The translations under genes and the position numbers were made by a program. The notes below the pieces were generated by a model. The model made no database searches. It was not told the DNA's origin and saw nothing but the letters and a program-made list of their open reading frames with translations. Below, in pieces: positions 38,950 to 48,616 of a stretch of DNA of 64,000 nt; position 1 is the stretch's first letter; every line of letters starts with the position of its first letter. This DNA comes from an uncultured Shewanella sp. GTDB taxonomy: Bacteria; Pseudomonadota; Gammaproteobacteria; Enterobacterales; Shewanellaceae. Location of the stretch: the NCBI RefSeq assembly GCF_947495455.1, contig NZ_CANLZC010000005.1, positions 1 through 64,000 on the forward strand, given 5' to 3'.

Positions 38950-39570
38950 ATGAAAAAGTTAGCAATTGTGCTGTCTGCAGTAGCCACTATCTCTTCTCCT
39001 GCCATAGCTGAAGGCAATGCCGAAGCCGGAAAAACGAAAGCCATTGTTTGTTCTGCTTGCCACGGTGTTGACGGCAATAGCATGATAGACATGTACCCAA
39101 AAATTGCAGGGCAACATGCCACCTATTTAGAAAAACAATTAACTGATTTTCGAAGTGCAATGAAAACAGGCGGTAAAGAAGGTCGAGTCGATCCCATTAT
39201 GGGCGGAATGAGCATTAGTTTAAGCGATCAAGATATTAAAGATTTATCCGCTTTTTATGCCAGCCAAACACAACAACCTATTGACGTGAATAATGTGCCA
39301 GAACTCGGTGAAACCTTATATAAAGTGGGAGATGCAACTCGCGGGATCCCAGCCTGTATCGCCTGTCACGGTCCTAGCGGTAAAGGGATGGGACTCGCAG
39401 GATTCCCAATGATTGGCGGTCAACACGCCAATTATATCAAAATTCAATTAAACAAATTCAAAGATACAAATCGTAACAACGACCTCAATGGCATGATGCA
39501 AGCAACATCACAGAAGCTAAACGATACCGATATTGAAGCGTTATCTCAATATATTTCAGACCTTAAGTAA
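38950..39570 (+). CDS. Di-haem cytochrome c4
   Basis: This periplasmic electron carrier donates to terminal oxidases or other respiratory systems. The start MKKLAIVLSAVATISSPAIAEG gives a cleavable signal peptide, and the mature protein of about 186 residues has two homologous lobes, each with a haem site: CSACHG near residue 35 and CIACHG near 137. Methionine ligands are likely in the M-rich segments (MGGMSISL; MMQATS). A long in-frame extension to 38566 overlaps engB on the other strand and is not real. A terminator follows at 39600. Confidence 0.95.
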   Translation: MKKLAIVLSAVATISSPAIAEGNAEAGKTKAIVCSACHGVDGNSMIDMYPKIAGQHATYLEKQLTDFRSAMKTGGKEGRVDPIMGGMSISLSDQDIKDLSAFYASQTQQPIDVNNVPELGETLYKVGDATRGIPACIACHGPSGKGMGLAGFPMIGGQHANYIKIQLNKFKDTNRNNDLNGMMQATSQKLNDTDIEALSQYISDLK

Positions 39571-39599
39571 ATTTAACAAAAGAAAGTTAAATTTAACAA

Positions 39600-39621
39600 A
39601 AGGCAGCTTGGCTGCCTTTTT
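39600..39621 (+). terminator. Terminator of the cytochrome c4 gene
   Basis: AAGGCAG pairs with CTGCCTT around a short loop, followed by five T. Just before it, the sequence TTAAATTTAACAAAAG occurs in two nearly identical direct copies about 21 bases apart. Confidence 0.8.
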
Positions 39622-39959
39622 CTTTCTTCAATATCTTACCTTAACGTAAACTGAGCAAGATTATTTATTGACATGAATATTAGATTTAGGTTTAATACTC
39701 TACATACCGAGACAAACCCAACTGTTAGTAAAAAAATATTTAAAAACAACTTTCAGATGTCGGTATATTACATTTAAGATATAAGAATAAAGAAAGTCGA
39801 TAATAATAATTATAAATTAAGACCATTCATCCCAGATGAAAAAACTTCGCTTTGAAGTTCTGGTCAAACTCTTACGGTAAAGCACTGGGTAGGCACCCAA
39901 TTGGCACTTTAGCATTTAACTTTACCTATCAGTCTAACACAAATCATAACCTACACTCT

Positions 39960-40285
39960 TTATGAGCCGTAAGGATAATAAAAATGGTAACTTGTTATTC
40001 TGAATTAAATTTTACTGATATGGATGGTTACTTAGGCGTCATAGATAGGCGAAAAGGATACTGACTGAGCAAGATGCTCATCTATGGAAGCGATAATCAG
40101 GATGATAATGGAAAAGTAATAAATGTCAGAGATGACTAATAACAATAAAAAATGCAAGGAAAGCAGGCTCAAAAAAGACGGATACCGACCGGGAAGTTGC
40201 ATAGCAAGCACGGATACTTGGAATCGAAATTAAGTGTCAATTGACACTCTTTTATAAGGCGACAGCACTTCTGTCGCCTTTTTTT
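39960..40285 (+). ncRNA. CsrB/CsrC-like CsrA-sequestering RNA
   Basis: No gene-sized frame fills 39622-40478. From about 39970 to 40225 the plus strand carries eleven GGA motifs, several as AGGA or CAGGATG, many in small A/T-rich loops, the signature of RNAs that titrate CsrA. The region ends in a strong terminator at 40256-40285. In E. coli, csrC occupies this place, between yihA (engB) and yihI. The length, about 330 nt, fits the family. The 5' end is uncertain: TACACT at 39952-39957 is a possible -10, but the RNA could begin as early as 39823. No clear UvrY-type upstream palindrome was found by eye. Confidence 0.68.
40256..40285 (+). terminator. Terminator of the CsrB/CsrC-like RNA
   Basis: AAGGCGACAG (40256-40265) pairs perfectly with CTGTCGCCTT (40271-40280) around CACTT, followed by a T-run to 40285. 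A second perfect palindrome, AGTGTCAATTGACACT (40233-40248), lies immediately upstream. Confidence 0.93.
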
Positions 40286-40478
40286 ATGGCTTTATACCCG
40301 CAATCCTTCAAAATAGCTTTAGTCAAATAAACATTTTTAAGCTATTATTTGCAGCAAATGCTCACATTGTGATGCAAAAAACATCAAGATCTGGTATAAA
40401 GCGCGATCTAACTTGGGTTATGGCGCACTTCAATAGGTCAATCTATCACCCAGTCTTTTCAGTTATCGAGATAAAGCT

Positions 40479-41012
40479 ATGTCCCGCAGTAAAAAAACAC
40501 GTAAAAGCAATCAAAATCCTCCGCAATTAAAAGCAAGAACCAAAAAACAAGAACGTGTTCTTTCGGGAAAAAAGCAAGATTCAGGCAATAAATCCGGTAG
40601 TCGGCACAATGAAAGCATAATACAAGCCCATGCCAGCGGTAAGTCCCAAAAGAATAACGATCCTCGTCATGGTAGTAAAAAACCAGTACCACTCGGATTG
40701 AAAACCGAAAAACCAACTCCTAAAAAAGTCAAATCACCTAAGCTGAGTGATGAAGATGCATTGTTAAAATTAGAAGAAGATCCTAGATTAAATAGCTTAT
40801 TGGATATGCTAGAAGAAGGGAAAAATTTAACCGCTGACGATCAAGATTGGCTTAATAAACAATTAACTAAAATTGAAAAACTCATGGACAAACTCGGCAT
40901 TACTGACGAAGAAGAAATGCCAGCCCCCAAAGCCACATCGACCGATGACGATTTATTTGACCAATTTGAATCTGGTGCCGATTTACTTAGAGAATATCAG
41001 CAAAAAGATTAA
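40479..41012 (+). CDS. yihI: Der GTPase-activating protein YihI
   Basis: YihI stimulates GTP hydrolysis by Der (EngA), a ribosome-assembly GTPase. The 177-residue protein has the typical strongly basic, low-complexity N-terminal half (MSRSKKTRKSNQNPPQLKARTKKQER) and an acidic helical C-terminal half (LLKLEEDPRLNSLLDMLEEGKNLTADDQDWL), the known YihI arrangement. It follows the CsrB/CsrC-like RNA and precedes the DUF2489 gene and hemN, matching the E. coli yihA-csrC-yihI-hemN order. Confidence 0.92.
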   Translation: MSRSKKTRKSNQNPPQLKARTKKQERVLSGKKQDSGNKSGSRHNESIIQAHASGKSQKNNDPRHGSKKPVPLGLKTEKPTPKKVKSPKLSDEDALLKLEEDPRLNSLLDMLEEGKNLTADDQDWLNKQLTKIEKLMDKLGITDEEEMPAPKATSTDDDLFDQFESGADLLREYQQKD

Positions 41013-41128
41013 GTTTAAGTCACGTTATTAAGCAATAGAATATGCCGACATTCAGCATGTCGGCACGCTTATATACTTCCAAAATACATCAGTCGATGTC
41101 CATACTTTACACTGAGTGAGAACATTCA

Positions 41129-41584
41129 ATGTACACCGTTTTTATTATCTTAGCTTTACTCATCATTACGGCATTATCCGCCTATGCCATTCACTTATTA
41201 CTTCAAGTTAAACGGCAAAAACAACAGGCCATACAAGCCAAAAAAGAGCAAGAAATAATAGCAAAAGAGCGATTAAATAAATTACTCGACGATATTCGCT
41301 ATATTGCGCAAGCCATGCTTGAAGATCGTTGTGAAGTATCGGAAGGTGTTATTAGAATCGCTAAATTATTCGAGATTTTAGGGCTCACAGAGCAAGCCAC
41401 ACCTGACTACCCTTCACTCTTTGAACATTACAATGTAATCAAAGAGCATCCCATTAAAGAGCAAAGAAAGTCATTACCTAAGCAACAACGCATGCAATTA
41501 GATTATCTGCGTATGCGATCAGAATCAAAATTAACAGTAGCAATCTTAAATGAGGCTAAACACTTAACTCAATATCAAGGCTAA
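41129..41584 (+). CDS. DUF2489 membrane-anchored protein
   Basis: The 151-residue product has one N-terminal transmembrane helix (VFIILALLIITALSAYAIHLLL) followed by a basic, glutamine-rich helical region and the conserved LNKLLDDIRYIAQAMLEDRCEVSEGVIRIAKLFEIL segment of DUF2489. The biochemical role is unknown. It is found between yihI and hemN in related bacteria and may be co-transcribed with yihI, 116 bases upstream. Confidence 0.85.
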   Translation: MYTVFIILALLIITALSAYAIHLLLQVKRQKQQAIQAKKEQEIIAKERLNKLLDDIRYIAQAMLEDRCEVSEGVIRIAKLFEILGLTEQATPDYPSLFEHYNVIKEHPIKEQRKSLPKQQRMQLDYLRMRSESKLTVAILNEAKHLTQYQG

Positions 41585-41626
41585 CTCGATATTCTACAGC
41601 CAAATAAGACATTAAAGGCCATTTTC

Positions 41627-41640
41627 ATAATCTAGATCAA
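41627..41640 (+). promoter_or_regulatory. Possible FNR/EtrA site upstream of hemN
   Basis: ATAATCTAGATCAA has a perfect ATCAA half-site with four-base spacing to a degraded partner half (three of five matching TTGAT). It is 63 bases before the hemN start, and hemN is an oxygen-independent enzyme often under FNR control. The match is partial. Confidence 0.3.
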
Positions 41641-41702
41641 GATCTGATTGTCGCTATGCAGGCATACTCGACTTACATTTATCGACGTTAAGAGTATGCT
41701 TT

Positions 41703-43061
41703 ATGCGCTGGGATCAATCCATGATCGAAAAATACAATCACAGTGGGCCTCGTTATACCTCCTATCCAACAGCGCTTGAATTCAATGACACATTCAATGA
41801 ATCACATCTACTCAATGCAATAGCCAAAAGCAGCAGTAACAGCTTATCTTTATATATTCATATCCCTTTTTGCGCCAAACTTTGCTACTACTGCGGCTGT
41901 AATAAAATCATTACCCGTCACCAGCATAAAGCGGATCAATATTTAGCTTACCTAAAAAATGAAATTATCAAACGCGCCCCTTTATTTTCAAATTATCAAG
42001 TCACACAAATACATTTAGGAGGGGGGACACCCACCTTTTTAACCCCAAGCCAAATCGAATCCTTATATGCTTTACTCAGAGAACACTTTAATATTGCCAC
42101 TAAGGGGGAGTTTTCGATTGAAGTCGATCCACGTGAAATTGAGTTATCCATTCTACATACTCTAAAAAAAGTGGGCTTTAATCGACTATCCATTGGTGTT
42201 CAAGATTTTAATAAGAAAGTGCAGCAAGCAGTAAACCGTGAGCAAGATGAAGACTTTATCTTCGATCTGATAAATACAGCAAAGAGAATGGGCTTTATCT
42301 CGACCAATGTGGATCTCATTTATGGCCTTCCTCATCAAACCGCTGACAGCTTCTCCAAAACAATAAAAAGAGTGATCGAACTCAATCCTGATAGATTATC
42401 CGTATTCAACTACGCCCATTTACCTTCACGATTCGCTGCACAGCGTAAAATATATGATAAGGATCTACCTAGCGCCATTCAAAAACTCACTATGCTAAAG
42501 CAAACTATTGAGCAATTAACACAAGCGGGATATCAATATATTGGTATGGATCACTTTGCCAAACCTTCTGATCCGCTTGCTAAGTTACAAAACCAAGGAA
42601 AATTACATCGAAATTTTCAAGGCTATACAACCCAAGCAGAGTGTGACTTGCTAGGATTAGGGGTGTCTTCTATTAGCCAAATTGGTCAATGTTATGCGCA
42701 GAACCAAAAAGACATCAAACAGTATTATCAAGCTATCGATTCACATGAGCATGCGTTATGGAAAGGTTATGAGTTAAACCAAGATGACATCATTCGACGC
42801 CAAGTGATTAAACAACTCATTTGTCATTTTTCTCTTAATATTCAGAATATAGAAAATGAATTTAATATCGATTTTCAAGACTATTTTAAAATCGATTTGA
42901 CCTTATTACAGCCTTTTATCGATGATAAGCTCATTCAAATATCAACAGAAGCCATTACAGTATTGCCCACAGGACGTTTATTAATTCGTAATATTTGCAT
43001 GTGTTTTGATATCTATATGCGTCAACAAGCTAGGCAACAGCAATTTTCAAGGGTCATTTAG
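41703..43061 (+). CDS. hemN: Oxygen-independent coproporphyrinogen III oxidase (HemN)
   Basis: HemN is a radical SAM enzyme that decarboxylates coproporphyrinogen III to protoporphyrinogen IX without oxygen. The [4Fe-4S] motif is CAKLCYYCGC after YIHIPF. HLGGGTPTFL is the SAM-binding GGGTP, and GPRYTSYPTALEF near the N-terminus distinguishes true HemN from HemW. The length of 452 residues is normal. Haem made here would supply the cytochromes expected of an anaerobically respiring organism. Confidence 0.96.
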   Translation: MRWDQSMIEKYNHSGPRYTSYPTALEFNDTFNESHLLNAIAKSSSNSLSLYIHIPFCAKLCYYCGCNKIITRHQHKADQYLAYLKNEIIKRAPLFSNYQVTQIHLGGGTPTFLTPSQIESLYALLREHFNIATKGEFSIEVDPREIELSILHTLKKVGFNRLSIGVQDFNKKVQQAVNREQDEDFIFDLINTAKRMGFISTNVDLIYGLPHQTADSFSKTIKRVIELNPDRLSVFNYAHLPSRFAAQRKIYDKDLPSAIQKLTMLKQTIEQLTQAGYQYIGMDHFAKPSDPLAKLQNQGKLHRNFQGYTTQAECDLLGLGVSSISQIGQCYAQNQKDIKQYYQAIDSHEHALWKGYELNQDDIIRRQVIKQLICHFSLNIQNIENEFNIDFQDYFKIDLTLLQPFIDDKLIQISTEAITVLPTGRLLIRNICMCFDIYMRQQARQQQFSRVI

Positions 43062-43079
43062 CTCATTACTTCAAAGCAA

Positions 43080-43102
43080 AAAACCGGCTCAAGCCGGTTT
43101 TC
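43080..43102. terminator. Bidirectional terminator between hemN and add
   Basis: AAAACCGGCT and AGCCGGTTTT form an almost loopless perfect palindrome, in practice a stem on ACCGG/CCGGT, with A-run on one side and T-run on the other. It separates two convergent genes. Confidence 0.85.
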
Positions 43103-43126
43103 CTTGTTCATCAAAAACTCACATTT

Positions 43127-44125
43127 CTATTTAGTTTTTAACTGGTATAAGGCGTTACGCTCACTATCAGATAAGAAAGCCATTTCAACACCATTGCGTT
43201 GTAATTGAGCCAACTCAGCTGCGCTAAAACCCATTTCTTGATGAACCACTTGATATTCATGTTTAATATCGATAGCACTCACACCAGGATCATCTGTATT
43301 TAATCCAACTAATACACCCGAATCCATAAATTTGCGCAATGGATGAACTTGGTAATTCGCCACAGTTGAAGTATGTAAATTACTCGTTGGGCAAGATTCA
43401 ATGCCTATTTTATTCTTCGCTAAATAATCCATAAGCTTAGCATCTTCAATGGCATTTACACCGTGACCGATACGCGTAGCGCCTAATGATTCTATGGCTT
43501 GCCAAATACTCTCAGAGCCCGCGGCTTCACCCGCATGAGCCGTAATCGCTAAACCCGCATCACGTGCTTTTTTAAAATGAGCTGTAAATAAATCGCCAGG
43601 AAAACCTAATTCATCACCCGCGATATCCATTGCCACCAAATGCTGTTTCTGCGTCAATAATGCATCTAATTCTTGCTGACAAGCCTCTTGACCATATGAA
43701 CGTGACATAATACCGATTAAATTCACTTTCACTTGATGCTCTTTCACGCCAGCTTTCACACCATCAATCAGTGCTTCAATTACACCTTCAAGGGGTAATT
43801 TATGAGTTAATGCCATATAATAAGGGCTAAAACGCAGTTCGGTATAATCCAACCCCGATAACGCTGCATCGGCAACATTTTCATAGGCAACACGTTTAAC
43901 AGCGTCCAAATCGGCTAAAACGGCGACCATCCAGTCTAACTTTCTTAAAAAAGCGACTAAATCGTTTTCTTTACCTTGTATTTGCACAAATGGTGCTAAT
44001 TCGTCCAATGAATTCGCCGGTAAGGCGATATTATGCTGGTGTCCCAAGTCCCAGATTGTCTCCACTCTAACATTACCGTCTAAGTGTCGGTGGAGATCCA
44101 CCAGTGGAATAGATGTATCGATCAT
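43127..44125 (-). CDS. add: Adenosine deaminase (Add)
   Basis: Add hydrolyses adenosine and deoxyadenosine to inosine, with zinc in a TIM barrel. Zinc ligands are seen in [24 protein letters not shown] gives the histidine and catalytic glutamate, [10 protein letters not shown] another histidine, and LNTDDPGVS the aspartate pair. The length is 332 residues. Single gene on the minus strand, convergent with hemN. Confidence 0.96.
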   Translation of the reverse strand: MIDTSIPLVDLHRHLDGNVRVETIWDLGHQHNIALPANSLDELAPFVQIQGKENDLVAFLRKLDWMVAVLADLDAVKRVAYENVADAALSGLDYTELRFSPYYMALTHKLPLEGVIEALIDGVKAGVKEHQVKVNLIGIMSRSYGQEACQQELDALLTQKQHLVAMDIAGDELGFPGDLFTAHFKKARDAGLAITAHAGEAAGSESIWQAIESLGATRIGHGVNAIEDAKLMDYLAKNKIGIESCPTSNLHTSTVANYQVHPLRKFMDSGVLVGLNTDDPGVSAIDIKHEYQVVHQEMGFSAAELAQLQRNGVEMAFLSDSERNALYQLKTK

Positions 44126-44331
44126 TTTTAACCCCTATGTCTACCACTCAACCAAACGTCTTTTAAATTGGTATTGAGCTGCGCGCAATGATATCACGGC
44201 TTACACTCGTGTTTATGGCTTTCTCGAGATCTTTTTAACCAATTAACATTAAAAGTGAAATAAGCGAATATAATTTACATTTGATATTCCGCATAATAGC
44301 CGAACAATAAAAATACATTTGAGCAAGTAAG

Positions 44332-46122
44332 ATGCACCGATTATTACTGACAACCCTCTTTATTATCAGTTTAAGTGCTTGTCAATTAAATCCATTACAA
44401 ACAGATGCTTTTGCTACTATAAATAAGCAAAGCACTGCAAATATCGCACTCAATAAAATTATAGAGCAAGCCTGGTACTTAACCCTGCAAAACGATCCTG
44501 AACTCGCCGACGAATTAAGTGGTACCACCACCGGGCAGCTTCCCGATCTTTCCCCTCATTCACTGTTAACACGCAATCAGCAACAGCAAGTTTTACTCGA
44601 TCAACTGACTCAGATCCCCGACAGTGCACTGTCAAGACCTCAACAAATCAACAAAAAAATCCTTGCCAATCAACTACAAGATGATATCGATCGTTATCAT
44701 TTTAAAATGCATTACCTGCCTTTAACCCCAGAAGGCGGGTTTCACACCGATATTGCCCGCATTAGCCATCGGCGCTTTACCAAAGTGCAAGACTATCAAA
44801 GCTATATTCTACAACTCAAAAAGATCCCCCATTATTTTCAACAACAAACCTTCTGGTTACAACAAGGGCTCAAAGAAGGCATAACCTTACCCCAAATTAC
44901 GCTCAAAGGATTTGAAAACAGTATCAGCGCCTTTATTGTTCCAATAAATGAAAGCGGATATTTCAAGCCATTTAATACCTTTCCTCAGCATTTCACTGAA
45001 GCACAAAAAATCGCGTTCAAGCGAGAAGGAAGGCAACTTATTCAGCAAAATGTGATCCCTGCATATCAAGCCTTTTATCACTTCATGACACAGGAATATA
45101 TTCCCAAAGCCCGTGTCAACCTTGCTGCCACAGAGCTTCCCAATGGCCAGGCGTTTTACGAAAATAGAGTCCGTTACTATACAACACGTGATATCAGCGC
45201 CGATGAAGTACACACCTTAGGATTAAAAGAAGTCAAACGTATTCGCACAGAAATGCAAACCGTTATTGATAATCTTGCTTTTAAAGGCAGCTTTGCTGAT
45301 TTTTTACATTTTTTGCGTAACGATCCCCAGTTTTATGCCACCAGCGCCGAGCAATTATTAAAAGAAGCGGCTTTCATTGCCAAAAAAGCCGATGCGATAT
45401 TGCCACAATACTTCACCCAGTTACCTTCAACGCCATATGGTATCGCACCTGTTCCAGCAGAAATCGCTCCCAAATACACAACAGGTCGATATTCAGGTAG
45501 CAAGAGTGACAATGAGCCTAGTTATTATTGGGTCAACACTTATGCCCTCAACAAGCGCCCGTTGTATGAGCTGGAAGCATTAACATTACACGAAGCGGTA
45601 CCCGGTCATCACCTACAGATTTCTCTCAACCAATCATTGACCCAACTCCCTAACTTTCGTCGCTATAGTTATATTTCTGCATTTGGAGAAGGCTGGGGAC
45701 TGTACGCTGAATACTTAGGATTAGAAGCTGGCTTTTATGAAAACCCTTATAGTAATTTTGGTCGACTGACTTATGAAATGTGGAGAGCCGCTCGACTCGT
45801 TGTCGATACAGGAATACATGCAAAAAATTGGAGTCGGCAGCAAGCCATCGATTTTATGGCAAACAATACCGCACTGTCATTGCACAATGTAACCACAGAA
45901 ATAGACCGCTATATTACTTGGCCAGGTCAAGCGCTGTCGTATAAAATAGGCGAGCTCACCATTAAAAAACTACGCCAACAAGCTGAAAACGCACTGGGCA
46001 CTCAATTTAATTTACGCCGTTTTCATGATGCCATTCTCGCTAACGGTTCAGTACCAATGACTATATTGGAGCAAAACATACAAGACTTTATTCAAGCAGA
46101 GCAACAAAGACAATCACTCTAA
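44332..46122 (+). CDS. DUF885 lipoprotein, putative zinc metallopeptidase
   Basis: The 596-residue protein has a lipoprotein signal with lipobox LSAC (cysteine near 17), so it probably sits in the outer membrane facing the periplasm. DUF885 proteins resemble M3/M2-like gluzincins. The zinc motif is LHEAVPGHHLQ near residue 422, a HExxxGHH variant, with downstream GEGWGLYAEYLGLE supplying a glutamate. Substrate is unknown. It is monocistronic, followed by tandem repeats. Confidence 0.88.
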   Translation: MHRLLLTTLFIISLSACQLNPLQTDAFATINKQSTANIALNKIIEQAWYLTLQNDPELADELSGTTTGQLPDLSPHSLLTRNQQQQVLLDQLTQIPDSALSRPQQINKKILANQLQDDIDRYHFKMHYLPLTPEGGFHTDIARISHRRFTKVQDYQSYILQLKKIPHYFQQQTFWLQQGLKEGITLPQITLKGFENSISAFIVPINESGYFKPFNTFPQHFTEAQKIAFKREGRQLIQQNVIPAYQAFYHFMTQEYIPKARVNLAATELPNGQAFYENRVRYYTTRDISADEVHTLGLKEVKRIRTEMQTVIDNLAFKGSFADFLHFLRNDPQFYATSAEQLLKEAAFIAKKADAILPQYFTQLPSTPYGIAPVPAEIAPKYTTGRYSGSKSDNEPSYYWVNTYALNKRPLYELEALTLHEAVPGHHLQISLNQSLTQLPNFRRYSYISAFGEGWGLYAEYLGLEAGFYENPYSNFGRLTYEMWRAARLVVDTGIHAKNWSRQQAIDFMANNTALSLHNVTTEIDRYITWPGQALSYKIGELTIKKLRQQAENALGTQFNLRRFHDAILANGSVPMTILEQNIQDFIQAEQQRQSL

Positions 46123-46139
46123 TATCAATCTTATCACAA

Positions 46140-46164
46140 CCCTGTCTTCCTTAAATAGACAGGG
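46140..46164 (+). terminator. Hairpin downstream of the DUF885 gene
   Basis: CCCTGTC (46140-46146) pairs with GACAGGG (46158-46164). The 3' flank is A-rich, so it is not a standard plus-strand terminator. The right arm is also the start of the 75-base repeat. Confidence 0.5.
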
Positions 46165-46340
46165 AAAAACTTGTCTTACCACAAAATACCAATCTAACTT
46201 ATCGCGTCACCGTCCTCCTCACGGCTCAAATAGGCAGGGAAAAACTTGTCTTGCCACAAAATATCAATCTAACTTATCGCGTCACCGTCCTCCTCACAGC
46301 TCAAACAGACAGGGAAAAATTGGTCTTGCCACAAAATACC
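46160..46340. repeat. 75-bp tandem repeat, 2.4 copies
   Basis: Units begin with CAGGGAAAAA at 46160, 46235 and 46310, exactly 75 bases apart. The first two are complete and differ at a handful of positions; the third stops after about 31 bases. Each contains CTTATCGCGTCACCGTCCTC. No reading frame runs through them. The array lies between the DUF885 and PldB-like genes. Confidence 0.93.
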
Positions 46341-46458
46341 TGAGTCCTTTGTCCTTTCACTGCTCAAGCTTAATAAGCCATTCGAGTTAATTTAATGAAT
46401 ACAAGTCATATAGATATTTGTTACACTGCACCAAGCATACTCAATTACCTTATTCATC

Positions 46459-47490
46459 ATGCCCAGAATTGCGCCTAGCAACCCCGAAGCTGAGCCCAGT
46501 GCAGATCATGTGAGAACATTTTCTTCAGCCACCCAAATCAATCGCCAAGAATTACAAACATTTTGGAAGCAAGTGACTCAGTCAAGCTTATTAACTGCTA
46601 ATAAACTGCATATCGCCTACTGCTTCATCAAAAACCCCGATACCACACAAGCTATCGTGATAAGTAATGGCAGAATCGAATCATATTTAAAATATAAAGA
46701 ATTGATATTTGATTTATATCAACAAGGATACAGTGTTTATGCCATGGATCATCGAGGACAAGGATTATCCAGTCGTATAACCTTAAATCCACACCAAGGA
46801 CATATTGATAAGTTTTCGACTTATATTGATGACTTTAGCATCTTCATTGATAAAGTCGTTTTAACTCAACAACATAATGCATTATTTCTACTTGGGCACT
46901 CTATGGGCAGTACCATTGGAACGCTTTATATGCAACAAAAGCCCAAAACTTTCAATGCAGCCGCTTTTGTCGCTCCCATGTACGGTATCAAGTTACCCAT
47001 CAGTCGTCCATTCATTCGTTGGTTAGCGGAAAAATTAGATAACTGCAGCAAAAGACGAGAGCCAAACTATATCTTAGGCGGAAAAGATTATAAAGCGGGA
47101 CCCTTTAATAAAAATCAGCTCACTTACAGTCAAGAACGATATGAAGCGACTTTACAGTGTTATCAAGAAGCCCCCCAAATACAACTTGGCTCTCCAACTA
47201 ACCATTGGTTAATTGAAGCGATTGATGCCGCAGAAGAAGCCGTTTTAGCAGCACAAACGCCCCCTGCTCCTTTGTTAATCATTCAAGCAGGAAGAGACAC
47301 TGTAGTCGATAATCGTTCTCAAAATCGAGCAGCAGGAATATTAACTAAAATCAGTGCTCATTCACCGAGTCGACAAAGCCAGCTCATTTCCATTCCTGAT
47401 GCAAAGCATGAGGTGTTAATGGAAAAAGACACCCCAAGAAACTTGGCCCTCAATAGTATCCTAGATTTTTTTGAACAACATACTCCATAG
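46459..47490 (+). CDS. pldB: Alpha/beta hydrolase, lysophospholipase L2 (PldB) family
   Basis: The 343-residue protein resembles PldB, which hydrolyses lysophospholipids at the inner membrane. AIVISNGRIESYLKYKEL and YAMDHRGQGLS are early family motifs, with nucleophile elbow LLGHSMGS, LIIQAGRDTVVDN giving the acid aspartate and PDAKHEVLME the catalytic histidine. There is no obvious signal peptide. The first ATG is kept; the N-terminal 20 residues are less family-like. It is monocistronic. Confidence 0.87.
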   Translation: MPRIAPSNPEAEPSADHVRTFSSATQINRQELQTFWKQVTQSSLLTANKLHIAYCFIKNPDTTQAIVISNGRIESYLKYKELIFDLYQQGYSVYAMDHRGQGLSSRITLNPHQGHIDKFSTYIDDFSIFIDKVVLTQQHNALFLLGHSMGSTIGTLYMQQKPKTFNAAAFVAPMYGIKLPISRPFIRWLAEKLDNCSKRREPNYILGGKDYKAGPFNKNQLTYSQERYEATLQCYQEAPQIQLGSPTNHWLIEAIDAAEEAVLAAQTPPAPLLIIQAGRDTVVDNRSQNRAAGILTKISAHSPSRQSQLISIPDAKHEVLMEKDTPRNLALNSILDFFEQHTP

Positions 47491-47957
47491 AATGACTCTA
47501 TTACCTCTAAAGCAGCAAAGGCTTATCTAGCCAGCGCTTAAACTTAACAACAAATTTTCAGCCGATATTATATAAATAGCTTTCATCGGTGCAGCAGTCA
47601 CCTTACTGCTCACCCCCTTGATGAAATATTGTATAAGGAATATTGATCAACAAAAACAAGAATAAACAGTCAATCAATTCGCTATGTCACTGCTTATTCA
47701 TACGTAGCGAATAATGTACCATTCATTCATCTCATTAGCCCCGTCGTTATTTTTACTGTTAAATCCAACAAAAATTACACAACACAAAAATAAACGCATT
47801 TCACGACATAATTTAACATTTATGTCGCTTTAGTCTATTGCAAGCATGCTCAAATACAGGTTAAAAACAAGTCATCAATCACGCCATTATCACCAAATAT
47901 CCATGGCAACAAAGATGACACAAAGGGAAATACTGAAACATAAATAGAGGATCTCAA
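47491..47957. other. Intergenic region with two hairpins and a possible gene remnant
   Basis: About 470 bases. On the plus strand 47576-47665 encodes 29 residues after an in-frame stop (IAFIGAAVTLLLTPLMKY then polar), resembling the last helix of a membrane protein, possibly a decayed transporter tail. Two dyads follow: TTCGCTA...TAGCGAA (about 47679-47712) and CGACATAA...TTATGTCG (about 47804-47827). No intact gene was found. Confidence 0.4.
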
Positions 47958-48527
47958 ATGCAGGATGAATTTTACCTACCTTTTAATGCCACTGAGCTCA
48001 TTATTATTTCATCTTGTATGACAAGCATTATCGTAAGTTTAGGGCTGCTTATCCTTTATCACATTTCTTTAAGCAATAAATTGAACAAACGAGTTCGGTT
48101 CATTATGACAAAGTGCCTGAATAATCGAGCCAACATCAGCGCCTATCAACAATATCAACAGCTACATGACCTCTACCTTGACTCGATGAATATACAAATT
48201 TTAACAAGAAATATTGATTATATTCATGTCATTAAGATCTACGCCCAATATCAACACATTTATAAGCAAGCTTATCCTTTTATGGAAAAAGATGACTCAC
48301 TGCGTATTCAAGAAAAACAACATCAAGGGGCCAAATACCTTGCTCAATTAGCTTATCGGCGCTCCAATGGATTAATCATCACTCAAGAACACGTTAACGA
48401 AATAAAAAAATTAAAAATAATGTTTATTCAAGAAACCCAATACGCTATCGCCAAAAACTTAGATTTACTTAGCGTCTATGCAAACACGCATCAATCCGGC
48501 TCATTGCTTCAATCTCGTCTAAAATAA
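47958..48527 (+). CDS. Hypothetical single-pass membrane protein
   Basis: The 189-residue protein starts MQDEFYLPFNATELI and has one transmembrane helix at about 13-38 (IIISSCMTSIIVSLGLLILYHISL). The rest is a helical, tyrosine- and glutamine-rich cytoplasmic domain (YQQYQQLHDLYLDSMNIQ, YAQYQHIYKQAYPF). I recognise no family. AGAGGAT lies about eight bases before the ATG. It is followed after 80 bases by the zinc-ribbon protein gene on the same strand. Confidence 0.72.
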   Translation: MQDEFYLPFNATELIIISSCMTSIIVSLGLLILYHISLSNKLNKRVRFIMTKCLNNRANISAYQQYQQLHDLYLDSMNIQILTRNIDYIHVIKIYAQYQHIYKQAYPFMEKDDSLRIQEKQHQGAKYLAQLAYRRSNGLIITQEHVNEIKKLKIMFIQETQYAIAKNLDLLSVYANTHQSGSLLQSRLK

Positions 48528-48616
48528 TAGGTAACAAGGCTATTAATACTTCTTTTTCACAACTATAAGGGAGCAAAAGCCTTTCAATCATGGTCTAACG
48601 CTCAAGGATGATGCTC

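Noticed and set aside
46160..46340. CRISPR array
   Set aside because: The 75-bp units are near-identical through their whole length, so there are no spacers, and no cas genes are present.
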